Source: Bacteroidales bacterium (GTDB lineage: Bacteria > Bacteroidota > Bacteroidia > Bacteroidales > UBA932). Taken from it: a stretch of 53,839 nucleotides of DNA. The DNA lies in contig JAFZBM010000057.1 of NCBI GenBank assembly GCA_017561765.1, positions 1 to 53,839 of the forward strand, given 5' to 3'. The translations under genes were made by a program, and so were the position numbers. Position 1 is the stretch's first letter, and each line of letters begins with the position of its first letter. A model generated the notes under the pieces. The model made no database searches. It saw only the letters and a program-made list of their open reading frames with translations, and was not told where the DNA came from. Below, in pieces: positions 17,535 to 25,775 of this stretch.

Positions 17535-18313
17535 TTTAGGTTGAATATATAGGTTATTGTGCCCTCTTGAAGCGCCGGGGCACTGGGACTCATGTTGAAG
17601 CCCGTTTCGAGTGCGGCATTACGTGCCGCAGTCCAAAGGGCCCTGTCGGTAACGGTGGTGCCGTCCGCTCCGGGAACGGCTTTCTGAACTTTTCCGTATT
17701 GGTCTACCCATATCTTGACGACCACCTTGCCGCTTTCCTGCGAGGTATAAACGGGTTTCTTGAGGCCGGCCTTGTCCACCGTGCGACCTTCCAGGTGTGC
17801 ATTGGGCTTGCCGTCGGTATTGCCGGTCTTGACATTGCCGGTAGGCTGGCCGGGCTTGTAGGTAGTGCTGCCTTGCGAAGCTCCGTGCTGAGCCGTGAGG
17901 GTGGTGTCTTTCTTGCCCATGCCGGGAAATGTTGCCCTGGGGTCGAGCTTGGGCTCCTCGTCACGCTTGGGCTCGTTCACTTCCACGTCTCCGTGCGTGT
18001 CAGGCTTGGTGGCGGGTGTAAGATTGGGCTTTTTGGATACGTTGGGCGATTCGCTGCGCTGTACCAGCTCCACCTTTTCGTCGGGATTTACATCCTCGCC
18101 CCTGGGGTCGCGCCCCTGTTTCTGCACAATCTCGACGGGCTCCTGTTCAAAGTCAAGCAGGAAAGTGTTCTCCGCAGGCGGCGGGTACAGGTACTTTATG
18201 CCGGTGAACGACACCAGCAGGGCCGCGCAGATATGGACGGCCAGCGTCATCACGATGCCGGTCATCACGGAATTGCGCTGCCTTTCGCCTCGCTCTCGGA
18301 GATACTGTTTCAT
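17531..18313 (-). CDS. tonB: Energy transducer TonB-like protein
   Basis: A 260-residue protein with a short basic cytoplasmic start (KQYLRERGERQRN) and one membrane helix (IVMTLAVHICAALLVSFTG). A Pro/Lys/Glu-rich periplasmic spacer leads to a C-terminal TonB domain (GKVVVKIWVDQYGKVQKA...ITYIFNLK). It passes proton-motive energy from ExbB-ExbD to outer-membrane receptors. The gene follows exbD with a 4-base overlap, completing the exbB-exbD-tonB set. No receptor gene is nearby, so this may be a housekeeping or Tol-like transducer. The C-terminal domain is of the short TonB_C type common in Bacteroidetes. Confidence 0.88.
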   Translation of the reverse strand: MKQYLRERGERQRNSVMTGIVMTLAVHICAALLVSFTGIKYLYPPPAENTFLLDFEQEPVEIVQKQGRDPRGEDVNPDEKVELVQRSESPNVSKKPNLTPATKPDTHGDVEVNEPKRDEEPKLDPRATFPGMGKKDTTLTAQHGASQGSTTYKPGQPTGNVKTGNTDGKPNAHLEGRTVDKAGLKKPVYTSQESGKVVVKIWVDQYGKVQKAVPGADGTTVTDRALWTAARNAALETGFNMSPSAPALQEGTITYIFNLK

Positions 18314-18720
18314 TCGGGTTGGGTAGCCAGGATTACTTTATAGTGGTTGCGCTTGGCGATGTTCATCACCTGCACGATTTCCTTGATGGGAACGCTCTCG
18401 TCGGAGTATATGGAGAACGTAGGATCTTCTTCAGTCTGAAGCAGTTCCACCAGTCCGTCCTCAACCTGCTCCAGGGCTACGGGAACCTCGTTGCCGTTGA
18501 GATGGTAGGTGTACTGATCCTCCCCCCAGTCCTTGATGGATACGCTCACGGTGGCTTTGGCGCCCACCTGCCCGGTGCTCTTGGGGAGCAGGAGCTTGAG
18601 CGCGTTGGGATTCACCAGCGTGGACGTCACCAGGAAGAAAATGAGCAGGAGGAACACAATGTCGGTCATACTCGACATCGACATGTTGGGATCCGCCTTG
18701 GTGGTTCGCTTGAGTGCCAT
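18310..18720 (-). CDS. exbD: Biopolymer transport protein ExbD/TolR
   Basis: A 136-residue inner-membrane protein with a single N-terminal helix. It contains the essential proton-carrying Asp (D20 in SSMTDIVFLLLIFFL) and a periplasmic peptidoglycan-binding-like domain. It is the stator partner of ExbB and converts proton flow into TonB motion. It overlaps exbB by one base and tonB by four. Standard ExbD proteins are about 140 residues, so it is complete. Confidence 0.95.
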   Translation of the reverse strand: MALKRTTKADPNMSMSSMTDIVFLLLIFFLVTSTLVNPNALKLLLPKSTGQVGAKATVSVSIKDWGEDQYTYHLNGNEVPVALEQVEDGLVELLQTEEDPTFSIYSDESVPIKEIVQVMNIAKRNHYKVILATQPE

Positions 18721-19424
18721 TATTCTTCTTCTTTTACGCCCTGCGGATCTTCCAGCAGGTCCATGAACTCAATGGTGCTGCTCTCCATCTGGAATACCAC
18801 GTTGGACACCTTGGAGGTGAGCCAGTTGTATCCGAAGTAAGCGATAATACCCACGATCAAACCGCCGATGGTGGTGATCATTGCGGTGTAGATACCGCTG
18901 GAAAGCAGGGTGATGTCGATATTGTTGCCTGCCTGGGACATGTTGAAGAAGGCCTGCACCATACCCATCACGGTGCCGAGGAATCCTATCATGGGTGCGC
19001 CGCCGGCGATCATCGCCAGATAGGGAAGACCCTTCTCAAGGCGGGCCACTTCCACGTTGCCCACATTCTCGATTGCAGCCTGGATGTCCCCGAGGGGCTT
19101 GCCGAAGCGGTCAATGCCGGTCTCGACCATGCGGGCCACAGGGGTGTCGAACTTGGTGCACAAAGTCTTGGCAGACTTGAATTTGCCGTCGTGGATATAG
19201 TCCCGGATGTCCATCATGAAGTCCTTGTCGATCTTGGAGGCCTGGCGTATCATCCACCATTTCTTGCCGAAGATGTAGATGGCGATGATTGAGAGTGCCA
19301 GCAGCACGATCATAAGGGGGCCGCCCTTTACGGCCATGTCAATAAGGGAGTAGGACATTTCCTGCTGCACCGGAGCGGCCTGTACCGCGTCCACGATGTC
19401 GGCCTGAAGAAGATAGTTTAGCAT
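18720..19424 (-). CDS. exbB: MotA/TolQ/ExbB proton channel protein
   Basis: A 234-residue inner-membrane protein with three helices: the first at residues ~35-53 (LMIVLLALSIIAIYIFG), the others in the MotA/ExbB domain (IAGGAPMIGFLGTVMGMVQAF and ITTIGGLIVGIIAYFGYNWL). It forms the proton channel with ExbD. It is the first gene of the eight-gene minus-strand unit and is preceded by a consensus -7 box. Related TolQ proteins look similar, but the exbD-tonB pairing supports ExbB. Confidence 0.95.
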   Translation of the reverse strand: MLNYLLQADIVDAVQAAPVQQEMSYSLIDMAVKGGPLMIVLLALSIIAIYIFGKKWWMIRQASKIDKDFMMDIRDYIHDGKFKSAKTLCTKFDTPVARMVETGIDRFGKPLGDIQAAIENVGNVEVARLEKGLPYLAMIAGGAPMIGFLGTVMGMVQAFFNMSQAGNNIDITLLSSGIYTAMITTIGGLIVGIIAYFGYNWLTSKVSNVVFQMESSTIEFMDLLEDPQGVKEEE

Positions 19425-19445
19425 ATTCGTAAAATCTTTAACTTA

Positions 19446-19453
19446 CAAATATA
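19446..19453 (-). promoter_or_regulatory. -7 promoter box upstream of exbB
   Basis: On the minus strand these bases read TATATTTG, a perfect match to the Bacteroidetes -7 consensus. It lies 21 bases before the exbB start, inside the 49-base gap after the batD-batE stop. A clear -33 TTTG is not seen at the right distance. It suggests exbB has its own promoter apart from the bat operon. Confidence 0.55.
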
Positions 19454-19473
19454 AACAAAAAACGGAAAAACCG

Positions 19474-22077
19474 CTAAATCACAGTGATGTTTCCGGCTGG
19501 AAGCCATCCCTGGCGGCCGTCGGAGAGCTCGATGTTGTTCCAGTCGCCGACTGTTTCAAGGATTTTGACCTTGGTGCCCTCGTGAAGGACAAAGAGGCTG
19601 ACGCCGCTGCCGGGGGAGCTTTTTACTTCGGTTACGGCCTCGGTAACTATCGCGCTGTCGTGCTTCAATGCATCGCTGCGCTGCCATGATGCAAAATAGA
19701 GGCAAAGCAGACACAGCACCAAGAGAACCAGTCCTGTGAAGAAGCCCGCTTTCCGGGCTCCGCCCCTGCCCAGCAGGAAGAGCAGCAGCATGGCCAGCGT
19801 CCCTCCGAGCAGCACAAGGCACAGCACTGCCCACACATTTGAAGACAGCAGCCAGCACATCTTGCGTCCCCATGTCTTAAGGAAGAACTCGGGCACTTCT
19901 TCTATGCGGTCCTGAATCTGCGTACGTACGAATTCGAGGTTCACACGGGCGTCCTCGAGCGACGGATCTACTTTTAGAGCGCGCTCATACCAGAGGATGG
20001 CCCCGGCATTGTCGCCGTTCTTGTAGCAGGCATTCCCTATGTTGTAGCAGAGCCCTGCGCTCTCAAGTCCTTGTGCCGCTATTGCGGTCCAGGCCTCCCG
20101 TGCTTCATTCCAGCGGCCGTCGGCATAAGCGCTGACACCCTTGCTCCAGAGTGAATCGGGCTTTTCAACCTCGCCTCCCCACGCCGGAACGGCAAGCATG
20201 AGCAGGGCCAGCAAAGCGGTGGCCGCAGCATTCATTTTGGGTTTTCTCTTCATTGCAGAATCGATCTCGGAAATAACGTTCACGGCACCTTCGTAATGTG
20301 CATTCATGGCCTCATGTCCTTCCGAAGGAGCGTAGCGGGCGAACTCACAGGCGTCCAGCAGGGCCGTAAAGCGTCCGGCCTGCTCTTCGGAAGCACCTCC
20401 CTCCACAAGCCGTTCGGCAATGTTTTCCTTGTTGAGGTCGGCTGCGGGCATGTTGAGTTTGTCGCCCACGAAGCCCAGCAGCGCCTTGTGCAATTCCTCA
20501 TAGAACGCGGTGTACAGGTCTTTCTGCAGGAAGTCTCCGGCCTGCGAGAGACGTTTGCGCGCCATCTTGGTGGCCGCCCTGTTCTTGCTCCCAACCACGT
20601 CGGCCCTGCGTTCTGACAGTTTGCGCGTGCCGAAGTACACGGCGGCAGCAACCAGGCACATAAGCGCGGCGATGATCCAGAATGCGCCGGAACCCACAAA
20701 GAACCAGCCTGCGCGCTTGAAGTGCGGTTCGCCGGTGGAGATAAAGCGTATGTCGGAACCAAGGTCGCGTACGTCCTTGCGGTTGGGATTCACCACCAGC
20801 TGTCCGCCGCCGGACTGTACAGGTGCTGAATCCGCCCCCTTGCTGACTTTGAGCGGCATTTCCGCGCTGCGCAAGGTGACGAACTTACCTGTCGAGGCAT
20901 CGTAGTAACTGTATTCCACAGGCCCCAGGACGAAGTTCCCGTGGCTGCGCGGTATGAATGGATATTCGAAAGTCTTGCTTCCGCCGGACTCGCTGGTCTT
21001 GATGTCGTACACCTCGAAATCGGGCGGAAAATCTACCTTAGGCGCCTCCAGGAGCGAGATGTTGCCCTTGCCGCTGACGGTTATCCTGAGGGCTGCCGCA
21101 TCGTGGGTCTGGAGCGAATCGCGCGTGAGTGCTGCGCTCATACGGAACGTACCAACGCCGCCGCCGAACGAGGCGGGAGCTCCGGCGGGAATCTTTGACA
21201 CCAGCACTTTGATGGCGGGAGTCGTAACCCGCTTGCGTATAGTGCGATAGTCATCCTGGAAGAAGCTGTCGAATATGCTTCCCGAGCCTGTGCTCTGGTT
21301 GCGCACGTTGACGAGGCACACCAGTTCGGCCGGATCGATGATGATTTCGCCGGCCTGCTGGGGGATGAGGGTCCAACTGCGCAGCACGGCGGCGTTGTAG
21401 ATGTTGTCACCCACGCTTTCGCGGTGGAATTCGATATTGGTGGGAGCCTGCACTTCCTGGCTCCAGAAGCCGTTGAAAGACGGGAAACGGGCATCCTCGA
21501 AGCCGCCTATGTTGACCCTGTGGTAGAGTTTGAGCGTGGCGCTGATAGTTTCGCCCACCACGGCCCTTGTCTTGCTCACCGAAAGGCGCATGAAGATGTC
21601 GTCCGAAGGGATGGTGCCGGTGGAGCCGCCGCTGCGCTGTTCGTTCTGCTGGGTCTGCGACCCTCCGCCCTGCGAGCCTCCCGACTGCGCTCCGTTGCCG
21701 ACCACCTGAATTGAAACCCGTTTAGAATTGATGGTTTCGCCCTTGATGGTGGCAGTGGCCTCGGGCAGCGTGAACGTGCCCGTTTTGCGGGGCATAAGTA
21801 CGTAAGTATAAGTAGTCTGCGACGACTGTGTCTTTTTGCCGTTGATGATGCTGATTGAACTGGATGTGCCTTTCTGGGGGCCCCAGACCAGCTGGAAGTC
21901 CTCGCCCGGCGACCATTCGAAACTGCTTACCTTGCCCTCGCCTTCGATTATGAAGGAGATGTTGAACTGCTCGTCAAGGGCTACCAGATTCTGGACGTTC
22001 ACCTTGATGGAGTTCTGTGCGCCCGATGTAAACAGGGCGGCAAACAGGCTTATGATAACTATAAAGATTCGTTTCAT
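19474..22077 (-). CDS. batD: BatD-BatE fusion: aerotolerance membrane protein with TPR and SH3 domains
   Basis: An 867-residue protein. The N-terminal half is BatD: signal peptide, repeated beta-sandwich domains, a Gly/Ser/Gln linker near residue 130, a membrane helix (near GAFWIIAALMCLVAAAVYF) and a cytoplasmic helical part. After residue ~608 a second hydrophobic signal-like stretch appears (MKRKPKMNAAA, then LLALLMLAVPAWG). TPR units (GLCYNIGNACYKNGDNAGA), two membrane helices and a C-terminal SH3 domain follow, which is the BatE architecture. I chose the ATG at 22077 (MKRIFIVIISL) over a TTG nine bases upstream. The Bat proteins form a membrane complex linked to oxygen and stress tolerance. 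It is the last gene of the operon. Confidence 0.87.
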   Translation of the reverse strand: MKRIFIVIISLFAALFTSGAQNSIKVNVQNLVALDEQFNISFIIEGEGKVSSFEWSPGEDFQLVWGPQKGTSSSISIINGKKTQSSQTTYTYVLMPRKTGTFTLPEATATIKGETINSKRVSIQVVGNGAQSGGSQGGGSQTQQNEQRSGGSTGTIPSDDIFMRLSVSKTRAVVGETISATLKLYHRVNIGGFEDARFPSFNGFWSQEVQAPTNIEFHRESVGDNIYNAAVLRSWTLIPQQAGEIIIDPAELVCLVNVRNQSTGSGSIFDSFFQDDYRTIRKRVTTPAIKVLVSKIPAGAPASFGGGVGTFRMSAALTRDSLQTHDAAALRITVSGKGNISLLEAPKVDFPPDFEVYDIKTSESGGSKTFEYPFIPRSHGNFVLGPVEYSYYDASTGKFVTLRSAEMPLKVSKGADSAPVQSGGGQLVVNPNRKDVRDLGSDIRFISTGEPHFKRAGWFFVGSGAFWIIAALMCLVAAAVYFGTRKLSERRADVVGSKNRAATKMARKRLSQAGDFLQKDLYTAFYEELHKALLGFVGDKLNMPAADLNKENIAERLVEGGASEEQAGRFTALLDACEFARYAPSEGHEAMNAHYEGAVNVISEIDSAMKRKPKMNAAATALLALLMLAVPAWGGEVEKPDSLWSKGVSAYADGRWNEAREAWTAIAAQGLESAGLCYNIGNACYKNGDNAGAILWYERALKVDPSLEDARVNLEFVRTQIQDRIEEVPEFFLKTWGRKMCWLLSSNVWAVLCLVLLGGTLAMLLLFLLGRGGARKAGFFTGLVLLVLCLLCLYFASWQRSDALKHDSAIVTEAVTEVKSSPGSGVSLFVLHEGTKVKILETVGDWNNIELSDGRQGWLPAGNITVI

Positions 22078-22079
22078 GG

Positions 22080-22799
22080 CTACCAATTCTTTTCTTTCTG
22101 ACGGGACTTGAGCAGTTCGGCTTTCTCCTTCTTTACCTTGTCCTGGGTTTCTTTCTCCTTGGCCTGTATGGCCTGCAGCATCTGCTGGGCCTGCTGTGGC
22201 GAAATCTTCTGGTCCTGCTGCTGTTGCTGCTGATCTTGCTGATCCTGTTGGTCTTGCTGACCCTGTTGATTCTGCTGGTCTTGCTGCTGATCTTGATCTT
22301 GATCCTGATCCTGGTTTTGGTCCTGCTGATCCTGATTCTGCTGATTGTCGCCACCGCCGCCGTTCTGTTGGTTCTGCAGCATCAGTTTGGCGTAGATGTA
22401 GTTTTCCTTGGCATCAAGGTCGTCGGGAGTAAGCAGCAGGGCCTCGCGGAATGCCTTTACGGCAGCGGCGTAATCCTTCTTCTGCAGGGCTACGTCGCCG
22501 GTGTTGTAATACCATTTGGCCGCATCGGGCCCGGACGGGGCGAAGTCCTTAACCTGTTGCAGCGCCTTGCCGGCGCCGTCCCAGTCCTGCTGACGGTAGA
22601 GCGAAGAGGCCAGATTGTAATTGCCGGCCACCGACAGTGAGTCTTTGACAACGGCCTTGCGGTAATCAATCTCCGCTTCCTTGTAAGCTTCTTTCTTGAA
22701 CTTGCGGTTGCCTGCACGCACCTCCCTCCTGTCGGTCTGGGCCTCCAGGGTAAATGAGAGCGCGAGAAGCAGCAACAATGTGTGTATCAAATACTTCAT
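22080..22799 (-). CDS. batC: BatC: TPR protein with Gln/Asp-rich linker
   Basis: A 239-residue secreted or periplasmic protein. A signal peptide (ending near TLEAQ) is followed by three to four TPR units (residues ~25-140: AGNRKFKKEAYKEAE, VAGNYNLASSLYRQQD, KWYYNTGDVALQKKDY). A low-complexity tract of Gln, Asp and Asn spans ~142-197, and a charged helix ends the chain. It probably scaffolds the VWA proteins BatA and BatB. It overlaps batB by four bases and is followed by batD after two. The N-terminal TPR part is typical; the polar tract is longer than the usual linker as far as I recall. Confidence 0.87.
   Translation of the reverse strand: MKYLIHTLLLLLALSFTLEAQTDRREVRAGNRKFKKEAYKEAEIDYRKAVVKDSLSVAGNYNLASSLYRQQDWDGAGKALQQVKDFAPSGPDAAKWYYNTGDVALQKKDYAAAVKAFREALLLTPDDLDAKENYIYAKLMLQNQQNGGGGDNQQNQDQQDQNQDQDQDQDQQQDQQNQQGQQDQQDQQDQQQQQQDQKISPQQAQQMLQAIQAKEKETQDKVKKEKAELLKSRQKEKNW
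22209..22376 (-). repeat. Low-complexity CAG/GAT-type coding tract in batC
   Basis: The segment encodes runs such as QDQDQDQD and QQDQQDQQDQ (residues ~142-197) using short repeated triplets on the minus strand. It is likely slippage-prone and may vary in length. It also produces a spurious, very hydrophobic open frame on the opposite strand. Confidence 0.85.
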
Positions 22800-23797
22800 T
22801 CGAAGAGTCTCCTTTTGTGGCGTCTTTCTCCAACAAGCATTTCAAGTACCAGCAGCACCAGGGCCGCGGCGAAGAAGTACATATACTGCTCGTCGAAATC
22901 CTCGAAAATGATGGAGTTGTATTTCTCTGCCTCCATTTTCTTTATGTCGTCGATAATGGGGTTGAGTCCGAATTCCTCGTTCCCGGCGTGAACATAGGCG
23001 CCGCCGCCCGCTTCGGCAATCTGCTTGAGCGTGGCCTCATCGAGACGGCTCACCACTATGTTTCCTCCGCGGTCTTTCAGCAGTTCTCCGTTCACCGGAA
23101 TGGGCTGGCCTCGGAGTGAACCTACGCCTATAGTGTAAATCTTTATGCCCAGTTCTGCCGCCTGCCGTGCAGCATCCACGGCGTCGTCTTCATGATTCTC
23201 GCCGTCGGTGATTATTATTATGGCGCGGCTCTTTTCGCTCTGGGCGCTGAAGCTCTTGGCGGCCGTTAGTATGGCGTCGCCTATCGCAGTGCCCTGTACG
23301 GGCACCGAGCCTGTGTCGATGCTGCCCAGGAACATTTTTGCCGAAACGTAGTCGGTGGTGATGGGAAGCTGCACGAAGGAGCTTCCGGCGAAGATTATCA
23401 GTCCGATACGGTCGCCCTGGAGCTTGTCCACCACACGCGAAATGGCGAGTTTGGCCCGGTCAAGGCGCGAAGGGGAATAGTCCTCGGCGAGCATGGAATT
23501 GGATACGTCGAGGCAAATCATGATTTCGGCGCCCTTGGCTTCATGCTCCTTGAGCTTTGCCCCCATCTGCGGGCGCGCAATGCCTAAGACGAAGCACAGG
23601 AAGGCAAGATCCCACAGGATGATGCGTATCCAACCCTTGGCCCCCGACCAGGAGGGCATGAGGGCGCGTACCAGGGACTCGTCGCCGAAACGTTTGAGGC
23701 GCCGCCTGCGGAGTGCGCGCAGGATTCCGTACACCACGGGAATGAGCGGTACGAGCAGCAGCAGCCAGAGATAAGCAGGAGAAGCAAAGTACAACAT
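22796..23797 (-). CDS. batB: BatB: membrane-anchored VWA-domain protein
   Basis: A 333-residue protein. An N-terminal helix pair (YLWLLLLVPLIPVVYGIL, then IILWDLAFLCFVLGIA) precedes a von Willebrand factor A domain with an intact MIDAS start, DVSNS, and a C-terminal helix (YFFAAALVLLVLEML). It likely binds divalent metal and partner proteins in the periplasm. I chose the ATG at 23797, which overlaps the batA stop by one base (TAATG); an upstream in-frame start would lie wholly inside batA. It is adjacent to and paralogous with batA. Confidence 0.93.
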   Translation of the reverse strand: MLYFASPAYLWLLLLVPLIPVVYGILRALRRRRLKRFGDESLVRALMPSWSGAKGWIRIILWDLAFLCFVLGIARPQMGAKLKEHEAKGAEIMICLDVSNSMLAEDYSPSRLDRAKLAISRVVDKLQGDRIGLIIFAGSSFVQLPITTDYVSAKMFLGSIDTGSVPVQGTAIGDAILTAAKSFSAQSEKSRAIIIITDGENHEDDAVDAARQAAELGIKIYTIGVGSLRGQPIPVNGELLKDRGGNIVVSRLDEATLKQIAEAGGGAYVHAGNEEFGLNPIIDDIKKMEAEKYNSIIFEDFDEQYMYFFAAALVLLVLEMLVGERRHKRRLFE

Positions 23798-24780
23798 TAC
23801 GGCATCCTCCTTATTATCAAGCGGAAAGCAAGCTCCAGCAGCAGGCATATAAGGGCCCACAGGGCGTACTTTCCGAACAATTCTTTATAAACCGGGAAAC
23901 TGTCGATGGTGGTGCGCGCCTTCTCCATCTTGTTGATCTCCGAATATATTTCCGACAGCTTGGTGTTGTCGGTGGCGCGGAAATAACGGCCTCCGGTCAG
24001 GTCCGCTATTTCTTTCAGCAGGTCTTCGTCTATCTCGACCTTCATCTGCTGCACATCCATCCCCCAGGGAGTCATGACAGGGTAGGGCGCCATGCCGTTG
24101 GCTCCCACGCCGATAGTGTAAACCCTTATTCCGTAAGTTTTTGCGATCTCAGCCGCGGTCTGCGGTGACACTTCGCCGGAGTTGTTGACGCCGTCGGTCA
24201 GCAGTATCACCACGCGGCTTTTGGCGTCGGAGTCCTTCATCCTGGCCACGGCGGTAGCGAGTCCGTTGCCTATTGCGGTGCCGTCCTCGATCAGGCCTGT
24301 CTGTACTTCTTTCATAAGGTTGATGAGGGTGGCGCGGTCGGTGGTAAGCGGGCACTGGGTGTAGCTCTCGCCGGCGAAGACCACTATGGCCATACGGTCC
24401 GAGGGCCTCTGGGCAATGAATTCGATGGCGATGTCCTTGGCGGCGCTGATGCGGTCGGGCTTGAAGTCCCGGGCCAGCATACTGGTGGACACGTCCATCG
24501 CCATGGTAATGTCAATGCCCTCTGTATCGATCTTTTCAATCTCAGTGCTGGAGCGCGGACGGGCGATTGCCACTATGATCAGGCAGAGCGCCGCGATGCG
24601 CAGGATGAACGGAAGATGACGCAGCACGGCGAGCGGGGAAGTCCCGCCCTGCATCCACGGTGCCGCCTTCGACACCCTCAGGTGCGGCTTGCGCTCGCGC
24701 AACTCCATCCACAGGTAGTGCAGGATGAGCAAAGCGGGCACGGCCAGCAGCCAGAGGAGTTTGGGATACTCGAAATACAT
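23797..24780 (-). CDS. batA: BatA: membrane-anchored VWA-domain protein
   Basis: A 327-residue protein with the same layout as BatB: two N-terminal helices (LLWLLAVPALLILHYLW and FILRIAALCLIIVAIA), a VWA domain with MIDAS motif DVSTS and later ILLTDGVNNSG, and a C-terminal helix (KYALWALICLLLELAF). In Bacteroides fragilis the bat operon contributes to aerotolerance. Here BatA is presumed to pair with BatB and be served by the MoxR ATPase. Its ATG overlaps the stop of the preceding gene by one base. Confidence 0.93.
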   Translation of the reverse strand: MYFEYPKLLWLLAVPALLILHYLWMELRERKPHLRVSKAAPWMQGGTSPLAVLRHLPFILRIAALCLIIVAIARPRSSTEIEKIDTEGIDITMAMDVSTSMLARDFKPDRISAAKDIAIEFIAQRPSDRMAIVVFAGESYTQCPLTTDRATLINLMKEVQTGLIEDGTAIGNGLATAVARMKDSDAKSRVVILLTDGVNNSGEVSPQTAAEIAKTYGIRVYTIGVGANGMAPYPVMTPWGMDVQQMKVEIDEDLLKEIADLTGGRYFRATDNTKLSEIYSEINKMEKARTTIDSFPVYKELFGKYALWALICLLLELAFRLIIRRMP

Positions 24781-25775
24781 CAGTCGTCCGCGGCCTCCTG
24801 TCCGCTTGCTTCTTTCTCTATATCAGCCTGATATGTGGATGTCACGAAGCGCACTGCGAGTGGCAGCGCGGAGGCGTTTTCCTGCTCGGAGGCTATATGC
24901 TTGGCGAATTTCACGAAGTCGGCCCGTTCGAAGAGTTCTTTCAGGGAACCGTACATTTCCGGTGTGATGTCGGGGTCGGACTTGAGCGCGTCGAACAATT
25001 CTCCCGTGGTCATTTCCGGAGCGTCAACTCCGAAACGTTCGTCCATGTAGAACTTGAGTGCATCGGTGATGCCCGAATAAAACGCCTTCTGCTTTTCGGG
25101 CGCCCAGTATTTCTCGGAGCGGTATTTGTCCAGTTCGCGCAGGGCCACGATGTACGCCGGATCCTTCGGCTTCAAGGCTTCCGCCTTGCGCCTGCTTGCC
25201 CTGACTATCAGCCAGACGGCAAGGGCGATGAGCGCCGCGGCCAGGAGCCCGCCGCCGATCCATGGCAGCAACTCCTTGAATGTCACCGGGTAAAGTATCT
25301 GGCCTTTGATATCGTGAATTTCGAATGTGGATGTATCTACGGGCATGGTCTTGACTTCCATCTCGAGACCCTTGAAGAGCAGGGTGTCGATTTTCTCTCC
25401 GTCGCTGAGAAGCACCGGAATGTCGGGCAGCATGTACCTTCCTTCCTCGAAGGGGGCCAGGACCACGCTTGCGCTCAGGCCGAAGGGCTTGCGGAGTATC
25501 TTCGCCGCAGCCTTTGAGTTGCGCGAGCGGACTGTCTTGCCGTGCACCAGGGTATCCAGCTGCCATCCGCCCAGAATGGTGAGGGTGTCGTTGGATGCCT
25601 GTGCGAAATCGGGCAGGGCTATCTGCTGCCTGGCGTTTAACTCGTCGATTACCACACCGTATCGCAGCTGATCGGCTATCAGTATGGAATCCCTTTTCTG
25701 GAGTTGCTGCAATGTCGCGTCTCCGGAAGGGATGATGTCCAGCAGGGCCGTCAGTATTAGTGTCAGCAGTTTCAT
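24780..25775 (-). CDS. Bat-operon membrane protein of unknown function
   Basis: A 331-residue protein with an N-terminal signal peptide or anchor, a periplasmic beta-rich region (residues ~30-170), one membrane helix (LPWIGGGLLAAALIALAVWLIV) and a cytoplasmic helical domain that ends the chain. This order resembles the DUF4381/BatD C-terminal architecture found between DUF58 and batA genes in Bacteroidetes. It lies between the DUF58 gene (4-base overlap) and batA (1-base overlap), so it is surely part of the Bat complex or its assembly. I cannot assign a biochemical activity. Confidence 0.8.
   Translation of the reverse strand: MKLLTLILTALLDIIPSGDATLQQLQKRDSILIADQLRYGVVIDELNARQQIALPDFAQASNDTLTILGGWQLDTLVHGKTVRSRNSKAAAKILRKPFGLSASVVLAPFEEGRYMLPDIPVLLSDGEKIDTLLFKGLEMEVKTMPVDTSTFEIHDIKGQILYPVTFKELLPWIGGGLLAAALIALAVWLIVRASRRKAEALKPKDPAYIVALRELDKYRSEKYWAPEKQKAFYSGITDALKFYMDERFGVDAPEMTTGELFDALKSDPDITPEMYGSLKELFERADFVKFAKHIASEQENASALPLAVRFVTSTYQADIEKEASGQEAADD

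Noticed and set aside
22224..22640. A very hydrophobic plus-strand ORF opposite batC
   Set aside because: The Leu/Ile/Val runs are the reverse complement of the Gln/Asp codon repeats of batC; there is no promoter and the minus-strand gene is clearly real.
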